DNA from: Lachnospiraceae bacterium
GTDB lineage: Bacteria > Bacillota > Clostridia > Lachnospirales > Lachnospiraceae
DNA: 64,000 nucleotides
NCBI GenBank assembly: GCA_017440045.1
Contig: JAFSIA010000027.1
Coordinates: 1-64,000, forward strand
Reading direction: 5' to 3'
Part shown: positions 28,944-37,578 of the stretch, piece after piece
How the letters are laid out: each line of letters begins with the position of its first letter
How positions within the stretch are numbered: the first letter of the stretch is position 1
Notes under the pieces: generated by a model
What the model was told of the DNA's origin: nothing
Database searches by the model: none
The model's input: the letters and a program-made list of their open reading frames with translations, nothing else
Position numbers and translations under genes: made by a program

Positions 28944-30215
28944 GTGATAAAAAAAGAGATGATAGCCATGTTATTGGCAGGAGGACAGGGCAGCCGTTTA
29001 GGTGTTCTTACATCTAAGGTTGCAAAACCGGCAGTTGCCTTTGGGGGAAAGTACAGAATCATCGATTTTCCACTAAGCAATTGTATTAATTCCGGTATTG
29101 ATACGGTAGGTGTTCTTACACAGTATCAGCCACTTAGACTTAATTCACATATTGGTATTGGTATCCCTTGGGATCTTGACAGAAATATTGGAGGTGTATC
29201 AGTTCTTCCACCTTATGAGAAGAGCGGAAATAGCGAATGGTACACGGGTACTGCAAATGCCATCTATCAGAATATAGATTACATGGACCAGTTTAATCCA
29301 GATTATGTTCTTATCCTTTCAGGAGACCATATCTATAAGATGGATTATGAAGTTATGCTTGACTACCATAAGTCAAAGAACGCAGACATAACTATTGCAG
29401 CTATGCCTGTACCTATGGAGGAGGCGAGCAGATTCGGTATTGTTGTTACTGATGAGAACAATCGTATTAATGATTTCCAGGAGAAGCCAGAGCATCCAAA
29501 GAGCAATCTGGCATCGATGGGTATTTATATCTTTAAGTGGTCTGTACTTAAGGACGCACTTATCAAACTTAAGAATCAGAGCAATTGTGATTTTGGTAAG
29601 CATATCATCCCATATTGCTTTGAGAAGAAGGACAGAATCTTCGCATATGAGTACAATGGATATTGGAAGGATGTTGGTACTCTCGGTTCTTACTGGGAGG
29701 CTAATATGGAGCTTATCGATATTATTCCTGTATTCAATCTTTACGAGGAATTCTGGAGAATCTACACCAACAATGATATCATTCCACCGCAGTATATTGC
29801 CGATTCGTCAAAGATTGACAGAAGTATTATAGGTGATGGATGTGAGATTTATGGTGAGGTTTACAACTCAGTAATTGGTGCAGGTGTTACTATTGGACCA
29901 GGTGCTGTGGTTAGAGACTCGATTATTATGAAGGATACAACAATCGGAGCTGGTACACAGATTGAGAAGGCTATTATAGCTGAGGAGGTTGTAATAGATG
30001 AGGGTTGTATCGTAGGAACAGGTGAAGAAGCACCAAGCAAGCTTGATTCTAAGATTTATGCATTTGGACTTGCCACTATTGGAGAGAAATCGTATATTCC
30101 AAAGAATGTCAAGATAGGAAAGAATACAGCTATTTCAGGAAAAACTGAGGCTGGCGACTATCCTGGCGGTGAGCTTAAGAGCGGAGAATATATTATTAAG
30201 GCAGGTGAAATGTAA
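28944..30215 (+). CDS. glgC: Glucose-1-phosphate adenylyltransferase, catalytic subunit
   Basis: This 423-residue protein has the nucleotidyltransferase start [28 protein letters not shown] and [11 protein letters not shown], and a C-terminal left-handed beta-helix (about 300-400; [22 protein letters not shown]). It makes ADP-glucose from glucose-1-phosphate and ATP for glycogen. The start is GTG 28944, with GAGGTGAT just upstream; an in-frame ATG at 28911 lies inside the -10 box. The stop overlaps the glgD start by one base. GlgC and GlgD together form the hetero-oligomeric enzyme in Firmicutes. Confidence 0.95.
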   Translation: MIKKEMIAMLLAGGQGSRLGVLTSKVAKPAVAFGGKYRIIDFPLSNCINSGIDTVGVLTQYQPLRLNSHIGIGIPWDLDRNIGGVSVLPPYEKSGNSEWYTGTANAIYQNIDYMDQFNPDYVLILSGDHIYKMDYEVMLDYHKSKNADITIAAMPVPMEEASRFGIVVTDENNRINDFQEKPEHPKSNLASMGIYIFKWSVLKDALIKLKNQSNCDFGKHIIPYCFEKKDRIFAYEYNGYWKDVGTLGSYWEANMELIDIIPVFNLYEEFWRIYTNNDIIPPQYIADSSKIDRSIIGDGCEIYGEVYNSVIGAGVTIGPGAVVRDSIIMKDTTIGAGTQIEKAIIAEEVVIDEGCIVGTGEEAPSKLDSKIYAFGLATIGEKSYIPKNVKIGKNTAISGKTEAGDYPGGELKSGEYIIKAGEM

Positions 30216-31336
30216 TGAAAGCGATTGGTATTATTTTAGCAGGCGGAAACAACAACAAAATGCGTGAACTTTCACAGAAGAGAGCCATCGCCGCTATGCC
30301 TGTAGCAGGTAGCTACAGAGCTATAGACTTTGCATTGAGTAACATGTCTAACTCTCATATACAGAAAGTGGCAGTACTTACACAGTACAATGCTAAGTCG
30401 TTAAATGAGCACTTGAACTCAGCAAAGTGGTGGAACTTTGGTAGAAAGCAGGGTGGATTATATGTATTCACTCCATCTATCACAGCAGATAATGGTTTCT
30501 GGTACAGAGGTACAGCAGACAGTATTTGGCAGAATATTAGTTTCTTAAAGAGCAGTCATGAACCATATGTAGTTATTGCTTCTGGTGATGGCGTGTACAA
30601 GATTGATTACAATAAAGTACTCGATTATCACATTGAGAAGAAGGCTGATATTACTGTCGTATGTAAAAACTTGGGACAGGATGAGGATCCGTCAAGATTT
30701 GGTGTAGTTAGAACAGCAGAGGATGGAAGAATCCTTGACTTCGTAGAGAAGCCAATGGAGACATCAGAGAGAAACGTCTCAACAGGTATCTACATCATCA
30801 GAAGAAGACTTCTCATTGAGCTTATTGAGAAATGTGCTGAAGAAGAGAGACATGATATCGTTAATGATATTCTTATTCGTCATAAGAATGTTAAGAAGAT
30901 ATATGCATACCAGCATAATGAGTATTGGAGCAATGTTTCTTCAGTAAGTTCATATTTTGAGACAAATATGGATTTCTTGAATCCAGACGTAAGAAATTAT
31001 TTCTTCAAGCAGTATCCGGATGTATATTCAAAGGTGGATGATTTACCACCAGCTAAGTACAATCCTGGTTCTCAGGTTAAGAACAGTCTTGTGTCAAGTG
31101 GTTGTATTATCAATGGTACTGTTGAAAATTCAGTATTGTTTAAGAAAGCTTACATTGGTAACAATTGCGTTATTAAGAATTCAATTATTTTAAATAACGT
31201 ATACATTGGCGACAACTCATACATTGAGAATTGCATCGTTGAGAGTCGTGATACTATTCGCGCCAACTCTAATTATGTTGGAGAACCTGGCAATCCAAAG
31301 ATTGTAATGGTTCGCGGTGAGAGATATCAGATTTAG
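30215..31336 (+). CDS. glgD: Glucose-1-phosphate adenylyltransferase, GlgD subunit
   Basis: This 373-residue GlgC paralogue starts [20 protein letters not shown], in which the GGxGxRL nucleotide loop of GlgC is degenerate. It keeps the fold (SGDGVYKIDYNKVLDYH, FVEKPMETSERN) and a shorter beta-helix C-terminus. In Firmicutes GlgD has little activity alone and boosts GlgC. It is translationally coupled to glgC through the one-base overlap. spoVG follows 50 bases later. Confidence 0.94.
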   Translation: MKAIGIILAGGNNNKMRELSQKRAIAAMPVAGSYRAIDFALSNMSNSHIQKVAVLTQYNAKSLNEHLNSAKWWNFGRKQGGLYVFTPSITADNGFWYRGTADSIWQNISFLKSSHEPYVVIASGDGVYKIDYNKVLDYHIEKKADITVVCKNLGQDEDPSRFGVVRTAEDGRILDFVEKPMETSERNVSTGIYIIRRRLLIELIEKCAEEERHDIVNDILIRHKNVKKIYAYQHNEYWSNVSSVSSYFETNMDFLNPDVRNYFFKQYPDVYSKVDDLPPAKYNPGSQVKNSLVSSGCIINGTVENSVLFKKAYIGNNCVIKNSIILNNVYIGDNSYIENCIVESRDTIRANSNYVGEPGNPKIVMVRGERYQI

Positions 31337-31385
31337 CTCTAAACGGTTTGGCTGACTATGGAATGACAGGAAAGGAGAGCGGTAT

Positions 31386-31652
31386 ATGCAGATAACAGAT
31401 GTAAGAGTGCGTAAGCTCACAAAAGAAGGAAAGATGCGTGCAGTTGTTTCAGTTACTATTGATAATGAATTTGTTGTTCACGATATCAAGGTTATTGAGG
31501 GTGAAAAGGGATTGTTTATTGCAATGCCTAGCAAGAAAGCAACAGATGGCGAGTATAGAGATATCGCTCATCCAATTAACTCAGAGACACGCGACAGACT
31601 TCAGCAGATAATCTTAGAGAAATATGAAGAGAGTGTAGCTGAAGAAGAATAA
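31386..31652 (+). CDS. spoVG: SpoVG RNA/DNA-binding regulator
   Basis: This 88-residue protein starts [26 protein letters not shown] and contains [23 protein letters not shown] and [17 protein letters not shown], the SpoVG core. SpoVG family proteins bind nucleic acid and affect septation, sporulation and surface-polysaccharide genes. RBS GAAAGGAGAG. The downstream strong terminator ends the glgC-glgD-spoVG unit. Confidence 0.96.
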   Translation: MQITDVRVRKLTKEGKMRAVVSVTIDNEFVVHDIKVIEGEKGLFIAMPSKKATDGEYRDIAHPINSETRDRLQQIILEKYEESVAEEE

Positions 31653-31662
31653 AGTGAATACG

Positions 31663-31695
31663 AAAGTCCGTCAGATTAAATCTGACGGACTTTTT
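31663..31695. terminator. Strong terminator between spoVG and the foldase gene
   Basis: Perfect 13-bp arms (31663-31675 with 31681-31693), a 5-base loop and TTTTT on the plus side. It lies between convergent genes. The stem ends in AAA/TTT, so it may also stop the minus-strand transcript. Confidence 0.88.
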
Positions 31696-31713
31696 CATTT
31701 TGGCTCTATATGT

Positions 31714-32739
31714 TTACTTCTTTGACGAGGTTGCGTTTAAATCTTCTTCTGTGAAAATTACATTGTCGAAGTTGATTGTATCCCATGCATCCTCGTTTAC
31801 AGTGATTTCGATATCTTTTTGAAGTTCTGCAAAGAAGGCTTTTACGACTTCATTCTTTTTTTCTTCTAAAATGAGCTCCTTAGCTTCCTTGGCAGCTTCG
31901 GTATCATTTGCAAGGTGGCAGTATACTACAAAATATGTGCCATCTATTTCTACCATACCACATTCTCCGTCACCAAGACTTAAGCAAAGCTTTTCAAGGG
32001 CATCGCCATTCATATCCCCTAGTCCAACGTGGCCTTCAGTGGCTTCGGCATCATATATTTTTGCAACCTGAGTGATGATTTCACCGCTTTTAACACGCTC
32101 TAGAATTTTATTGGCAGTTCTGTCCGGTGAGTCAAAGTATAATGGACTGATTTCTATGGCAGTGACAAGGCACTGTCTCGCCTCCTCGTCAGTGACAGTT
32201 AGGTCTGCATCCTCACAAATTAGTTCACATACCTTGTTGTAGTAAGCAGTTCTTGTATAGATTCTTTCTAGCAAATCTTCATCTGCAAGAGTTGCTTTGA
32301 TGACTGTTTCTGAACTGGAAGATAAGAATTCTTTTACATCTGCTTCGACGCTTTTTATTTCTTCATCTGTCAAAGTAATATTGTTGTCCATAGCGTATTC
32401 TGAAAAGAGAAATATCTGCTTTACAAATTCCAAGCTCTCATCTAAGACAACCTGTTCAAATGTTTTGTTATCTGTGTAAATGACAGACCAGTCAAGGGAA
32501 TAACCTTGTGCTAGATAGGAGGCCTCATAGTAGGCCTGTTTGTTTTTTGTAAGGAATACACCCTCATCTAGAGACATAGTATCGTCACCGGCAGTTAAAA
32601 GAGTGGTCTCTTTAGCATATTCTTTGTATTTGGCTTCTTCAGAAGGCTCAATATTTATGATGATTAGAGTTGCTATAAGGATAAGCGCTAAGGCACCTAT
32701 ACATATACCAACATGTTTTATGTTTATATAGTCTTTCAT
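31714..32739 (-). CDS. Membrane-anchored PrsA/SurA-like foldase
   Basis: This 341-residue protein has an uncleaved-looking signal anchor (about 10-30; GICIGALALILIATLIIINI), then a helical SurA-N-like region (about 60-190) and a parvulin-like segment (about 200-300; ANKILERVKSGEIITQVAKIYDAEATEGHVGLGDMNGDALEKLCLSL...). It probably helps fold secreted proteins at the outer membrane face. The parvulin domain is short and lacks several usual catalytic positions, so it may be a chaperone without isomerase activity. It follows mfd on the same strand by 15 bases (pth-mfd-foldase). Confidence 0.75.
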   Translation of the reverse strand: MKDYINIKHVGICIGALALILIATLIIINIEPSEEAKYKEYAKETTLLTAGDDTMSLDEGVFLTKNKQAYYEASYLAQGYSLDWSVIYTDNKTFEQVVLDESLEFVKQIFLFSEYAMDNNITLTDEEIKSVEADVKEFLSSSSETVIKATLADEDLLERIYTRTAYYNKVCELICEDADLTVTDEEARQCLVTAIEISPLYFDSPDRTANKILERVKSGEIITQVAKIYDAEATEGHVGLGDMNGDALEKLCLSLGDGECGMVEIDGTYFVVYCHLANDTEAAKEAKELILEEKKNEVVKAFFAELQKDIEITVNEDAWDTINFDNVIFTEEDLNATSSKK

Positions 32740-32754
32740 AAAAGTATCCTTTCA

Positions 32755-35700
32755 CTAATATATAATTGACTGTATACTGTCAATGATTATACCAAGCTGC
32801 TCAAAGCATTGCTTATCATCTTTTATAGCACATCTTGGAGCATAGGTAAAGTATGGTGTTTTGTCAGGTACAAATTTCAAGTCCCCACGATATTTTTCAA
32901 TAAGAGCTGGAATCTTATTTATATCCACTGGAGCTTTATCATACATATCAATTCTAAAGAGTTTTTTGGCGCCTTTTATCTCTGATATATACGAGCTGTG
33001 AGCGCGGGTTTTTAAAAGAGCAATTTTAAGAAGATTGATGACAGCCTTTGGTGGCTCGCCGAATCTATCTGTCAGCTCATCAAGCATATCCTCATATTCA
33101 CCTTGATTTTCAATTGCTGCAATACGTTTATAAATAGTAAGCTTTTGCATTTCATTTTTAATATAGGAAGCAGGTATATAAGCATCTATATCAATGTCAA
33201 TGCTTGTTTCAAAGCTATCGCTTTCCATCTTTTCACCTTTGGTAATAAGGACAGCTTCATTTAACATTTTACAGTATAAATCGTATCCTACAGCCTCCAT
33301 ATGACCACTTTGCTCGGCACCTAAAATATTACCGGCACCTCTGATTTCTAAATCTCTCATAGCGATTTTGAAACCGCTTCCTAAATCTGTAAACTCACGA
33401 ATGGCCTGAAGTCGCTTCTCTGCGATTTCCTTAAGCATTTTATCGCGCTTGTACATAAGAAAGGCATAAGATGTCCTGTTTGAACGACCAATGCGTCCGC
33501 GAAGCTGATACAACTGGGAGAGACCCAACTTATCAGAGTCGTGAATAATCATTGTGTTAACATTAGAAATGTCCAGACCGGTTTCTATGATAGTTGTTGA
33601 GACCAGTACGTCAATCTCACCATTAATAAAATCATACATAATCTGTTCTAGCTTTCGCTCGCTCATCTGTCCGTGGGCAAATGCTACATTGGCATTGGGA
33701 ACAAGCTTTGCAATACGCGAAGTGATTTCATCAATATTATTAACGCGATTGTATACATAGTAGACCTGACCGCCGCGAGCTAGCTCTCTGCCAATGGCTT
33801 CTCTGACCATTTCTTCATTGTATTCCATAACATATGTCTGTATAGGGATACGGTCAACAGGCGCCTCTTCTAAAACACTCATATCACGTATACCCACCAG
33901 GCTCATATGAAGAGTACGTGGAATAGGTGTGGCAGTAAGTGTCAATACATCTATATTTTCTTTTACCTGCTTGATTTTTTCCTTATGAGTAACTCCAAAA
34001 CGTTGCTCTTCGTCTATAATAAGGAGTCCTAAGTCCTTGAAACTAATGTCCTTTGATAGAACTCTGTGTGTGCCTATTACTATGTCGACAAAGCCCTTCT
34101 TTAGCCCTTCAATTGCCTTCTTTTGCTGGGCAGGAGTCCTGAATCTGGACATTAACTCAATAGTCACAGGGAAGTCCTTCATCCTCTGAACAAAATTGTT
34201 ATAATGCTGTTGGGCGAGAATGGTTGTTGGGACTAAAAATACGACCTGCTTACCACTTTGAACAGCTTTGAAAGCGGCTCTTATAGCAATCTCGGTTTTT
34301 CCAAATCCTACATCACCGCAGATAAGACGATCCATAATCTTGCGACTTTCCATATCTTTTTTTGTATCTTCAATAGCAGTGAGCTGGTCGTCGGTCTCGT
34401 CATATGGGAATAATTCTTCGAATTCCTTCTGCCAGAGAGTGTCTTTTTCAAAAATAAATCCGGATTTTGCCTGTCTGGCAGCATATAGCTTAACCAAATC
34501 TTTAGCTATATCCATGACAGCGCCACGGACGCGTGACTTGGTTTTTGTCCACTCCTGAGTGCCGAGCTTGTTAAGCTTTGGCTTTTTTGCATCCTGACCG
34601 GCATATTTTTGTATCATATCAAGCTGAGTGGCAGGAATATAAAGATTTCCCTTGTCGGCATACTCTATCTTGATATAATCTTTAACAATCTTATCAACAG
34701 TAATCTTTTCAATGCCTCTGTATATGCCTAAACCGTGGTTTTCGTGTACAACATAATCATTTACAGAAAGGTCTGAAAAACCACCAATTTTTTCACCTGT
34801 ATATTTCTTTTTCTTCTTTTTCTTTTTTATGATACCGAATATATCTGTTTCTGCAATAGCTGCAAATTTTATGGAAGGATATTCAAATCCTTTGTGAATA
34901 TTTCCGTAAGTAACAAGTATCTGCCCAGGACTGCATGTCGAAGTGGAGTCATCAGAGTAGAACGCATTTAGTCCATATTCATATAGTAAGTCTGACGCAA
35001 GTCGTGAAGCTCTTGTTTTTGAACCAGATAATATAACAATTGTGAAGCCCTTATTCTTGTATGTGTTTAAATCCTTTATAAGGGTTTCAAAGCTGCTATT
35101 GTAAGGGTTGATATTGCGCATAGACATATGGAAGGTCTCTGCAACAGAAAAAGCCTTAAGCTTTTGCTCTAAGGTGGTAAAATGTATAGCATTTTCCTTG
35201 TTGATTCTGGCAAAAACAGTCTTGATTTCCCAGATAATATCCGCCTGAGAAGGAAGAAGATATCCTTTGTCCAGGCGATTTATCATGCTCTCTCTGAATT
35301 CCGTTTCAACAGATTTTGCGTGTTCTTCTATACGAGCCGGCTCGTCTAACAGATAGATAGTATTCTTAGAATCAAAATAGTCCATAAGTGATACCGGCTC
35401 GCTATAAAAGAAATTGACATAAGTATCTAAAGATACAGAATCCGGAGCATATAAAAAGGCATCAATGAATTCATTAGTATTTGTTTTGATACGATGAGCT
35501 TCCTCTGTTTTAAACTGCTCTCTAAATGTTTTCTCCTGGTTTTCTGCCTCTGCTCTTAGGTTTTCTAAGGCTGCTTCCTGCATGTTTTTAGTAAATATGA
35601 ACTCTGTAGCAGGGTAAATGCTTATGGCGTCAAGGTTTTCTATAGTTCTTTGACTGGCAGGGTCAAAGGATTTTAATGAATCAATAGTGTCATCCCAAAG

Positions 35701-36279
35701 GTCTATTCGGAAAGGAACCTCCTCTATAAGAGAGAATATATCAATAATACTTCCACGAATGGCAAATTGTCCCGGACTTTCAACCTGATTACACTTTTCA
35801 TAACCCATAGATATTAGCTTTACAGATAATGCATCCACATCTATGATGCTGTCATTATCAATCGCTAATGAGGAATCTTTGAAAAATGAGGATGGAGCAA
35901 GCTTATCCATCAATGCGTCTATTGTAGTTACGATGGTGGCAGGACAACCATCTAATATAGGTCTTAAGGCGCGGATACGCTCGGTTACAAGGTGTTTGCC
36001 CTGTACGTAAGCGCCACCAAAAATCAAATCTTTTGCAGGATAGTAGTAGGCATTTTTGTCAAAAAATCTAAGGTCGTCATAGATTTCTTGAGCTCTTTGC
36101 TCACTGAAAGTAAGGATGATTTTATGCAAAAAACCATCCGAGGTAAGATTCATCATATGAACAAGACCGGAATCAATACAACCTGTTACCTGTAGATTAC
36201 AAGGGCCTTTCTTTTGCAGTTCTCGTACCCTGTTAAGCTCCTCGAGGGAGGAGAAGGGTTTTGATAATGCGTCTAACAT
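32755..36279 (-). CDS. mfd: Transcription-repair coupling factor
   Basis: This 1174-residue protein has UvrB-like N-terminal domains (about 1-340), the CarD-like RNA-polymerase-interacting domain (about 495-560; VNDYVVHENHGLGIYRG) and a RecG-like motor with Walker A GDVGFGKTE (Lys661), DEEQRFG, the TATPIPRTLHMS segment and QLRGRIGRSNRTSYAFL. The TRCF C-terminal domain ends the protein. It displaces stalled RNA polymerase and recruits UvrA. It carries an unusual run of eight lysines (about 483-490) just before the CarD-like domain. It lies between pth and the foldase gene, on one transcript. Confidence 0.96.
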   Translation of the reverse strand: MLDALSKPFSSLEELNRVRELQKKGPCNLQVTGCIDSGLVHMMNLTSDGFLHKIILTFSEQRAQEIYDDLRFFDKNAYYYPAKDLIFGGAYVQGKHLVTERIRALRPILDGCPATIVTTIDALMDKLAPSSFFKDSSLAIDNDSIIDVDALSVKLISMGYEKCNQVESPGQFAIRGSIIDIFSLIEEVPFRIDLWDDTIDSLKSFDPASQRTIENLDAISIYPATEFIFTKNMQEAALENLRAEAENQEKTFREQFKTEEAHRIKTNTNEFIDAFLYAPDSVSLDTYVNFFYSEPVSLMDYFDSKNTIYLLDEPARIEEHAKSVETEFRESMINRLDKGYLLPSQADIIWEIKTVFARINKENAIHFTTLEQKLKAFSVAETFHMSMRNINPYNSSFETLIKDLNTYKNKGFTIVILSGSKTRASRLASDLLYEYGLNAFYSDDSTSTCSPGQILVTYGNIHKGFEYPSIKFAAIAETDIFGIIKKKKKKKKYTGEKIGGFSDLSVNDYVVHENHGLGIYRGIEKITVDKIVKDYIKIEYADKGNLYIPATQLDMIQKYAGQDAKKPKLNKLGTQEWTKTKSRVRGAVMDIAKDLVKLYAARQAKSGFIFEKDTLWQKEFEELFPYDETDDQLTAIEDTKKDMESRKIMDRLICGDVGFGKTEIAIRAAFKAVQSGKQVVFLVPTTILAQQHYNNFVQRMKDFPVTIELMSRFRTPAQQKKAIEGLKKGFVDIVIGTHRVLSKDISFKDLGLLIIDEEQRFGVTHKEKIKQVKENIDVLTLTATPIPRTLHMSLVGIRDMSVLEEAPVDRIPIQTYVMEYNEEMVREAIGRELARGGQVYYVYNRVNNIDEITSRIAKLVPNANVAFAHGQMSERKLEQIMYDFINGEIDVLVSTTIIETGLDISNVNTMIIHDSDKLGLSQLYQLRGRIGRSNRTSYAFLMYKRDKMLKEIAEKRLQAIREFTDLGSGFKIAMRDLEIRGAGNILGAEQSGHMEAVGYDLYCKMLNEAVLITKGEKMESDSFETSIDIDIDAYIPASYIKNEMQKLTIYKRIAAIENQGEYEDMLDELTDRFGEPPKAVINLLKIALLKTRAHSSYISEIKGAKKLFRIDMYDKAPVDINKIPALIEKYRGDLKFVPDKTPYFTYAPRCAIKDDKQCFEQLGIIIDSIQSIIY

Positions 36280-36296
36280 ATAAACTCCTTCAAATA

Positions 36297-36860
36297 TTAA
36301 CTATTATAGAGGTTCATAGCCTTTTCGAAGCTGTCACTAACAATTGTTGTTAGGGCGTCGCACGCCTTGTTTATAGCTTCGTCAATATACTTTCTCTCAG
36401 ACGTATCAAAACGGCTTAGAACGAAGTTTGCTAAGTCCCATCCGTCTGGCTTGGCGCCAACGCCAATTTTTATTCGTCTAAAATTTTCTGAACCTAAATG
36501 GGCAATAATATTTTTGATACCATTATGACCACCAGCGCTGCCTTTGCCACGCATGCGAAGCCTTCCAGGCTCCATACTAATATCATCATATATGACAATA
36601 AGTTCAGTTGATGGGTCACATTTATAGAAATTGACAGCATCTATAACAGCCTCGCCACTTAAATTCATAAAGGTTTGTGGCTTTAAAAGTATAACCTTTT
36701 CGCCTCCTATATAGCCTGAACCACAAAGCGATTTGTGCTTTGCATTATTTATGTTTATAGATAATTTCTCTGCAAGGGCATCGATAGTATCAAAGCCTAC
36801 ATTGTGGCGGGTTTTATCATATTTTGAAGTAGGGTTTCCTAAACCGACAATAATATACAT
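36297..36860 (-). CDS. pth: Peptidyl-tRNA hydrolase
   Basis: This 187-residue protein starts MYIIVGLGNPTSKYDKTRHNVGFDTID with the catalytic His19. KPQTFMNLSG, IVIYDDISMEPGRLRMRGKGSAGGHNG and FRRIKIGVG follow. It recycles peptidyl-tRNA released from stalled ribosomes. The length is normal. It is the first gene of the pth-mfd-foldase unit, an order widespread in Firmicutes. Confidence 0.96.
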   Translation of the reverse strand: MYIIVGLGNPTSKYDKTRHNVGFDTIDALAEKLSININNAKHKSLCGSGYIGGEKVILLKPQTFMNLSGEAVIDAVNFYKCDPSTELIVIYDDISMEPGRLRMRGKGSAGGHNGIKNIIAHLGSENFRRIKIGVGAKPDGWDLANFVLSRFDTSERKYIDEAINKACDALTTIVSDSFEKAMNLYNS

Positions 36861-37054
36861 ATTACGAGTTCCTTCCTATTATAATGTGTGTCAATTTATA
36901 ATCTATGCTAACAGTATATTTAAGAATAACACAGGCAGGTTATACTTTCAAGAAAGTAATCAAGAATTATTTGTGAACTTTATTGCTTTTTTGAGGCAAA
37001 TAAACTAGAATGAGATAATGAATATAATGTTCTTAAGAAGGGAGAAGTGAAAAT

Positions 37055-37297
37055 ATGCCAAGTACTAACAAGGTGGCAGCAAAAGACTTGCTATTAGAAG
37101 TAATGTGGGCAGTGATTATGTATGTAGTTTATTTACTATATTCGCTTGCTTTTTTATTTATCTTCACATTTATTATGAACTCTATAATATATGTAGAGGT
37201 AGAAACTATCCTTATCATTGGATTTGTATCAGCGGGGGTATTAAGCTTGATACGACTGGCTAATGTAATTTTCAAATACAGATGCTCTTATAAATAG
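37055..37297 (+). CDS. Small two-helix membrane protein
   Basis: This 80-residue protein has two long hydrophobic segments (about 14-38 and 47-68), a short polar N-terminus MPSTNKVAAKDLL and a basic tail FKYRCSYK. AAGGGAGAAG lies 9 bases upstream of the ATG. No family was recognised. It stands alone between pth (minus) and the ABC locus (plus). Confidence 0.55.
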   Translation: MPSTNKVAAKDLLLEVMWAVIMYVVYLLYSLAFLFIFTFIMNSIIYVEVETILIIGFVSAGVLSLIRLANVIFKYRCSYK

Positions 37298-37455
37298 TAT
37301 AAAGTTACTAATATGTATAAAAAATGTGCAGATACGATATGTTGTGTTTGTTGAAAATGTATCTACGTATATGTGGCATAACTAGTAAAATGTTACAAAA
37401 AACAAGAGTAAAATTGTGAAATTTTCTTGTCTTTTATATACGAATGTGTTATATA

Positions 37456-37461
37456 TATAAT
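37456..37461 (+). promoter_or_regulatory. Candidate -10 box for the dual ABC locus
   Basis: TATAAT at 37456-37461 gives a leader of about 110 bases before the first gene. No good -35 lies at 17 bases. A GTTAAC-centred site (atgttaacaagtt, about 37471-37483) lies just downstream. The rest of the 37298-37578 gap is AT-rich and I see no other feature. Confidence 0.3.
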
Positions 37462-37578
37462 ATGTACAAAATGTTAACAAGTTCAAACTTTATTAATTTT
37501 TGACATTCTTTAATTCTATGGTGGGACTTTAGACAGGTTATGTGCAGGTTTTGGTTTGAATAAAATATGGAGGGAAAT

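Noticed and set aside
37298..37578. Riboswitch in the leader of the ABC locus
   Set aside because: AT-rich sequence without conserved helices or a recognisable riboswitch core.
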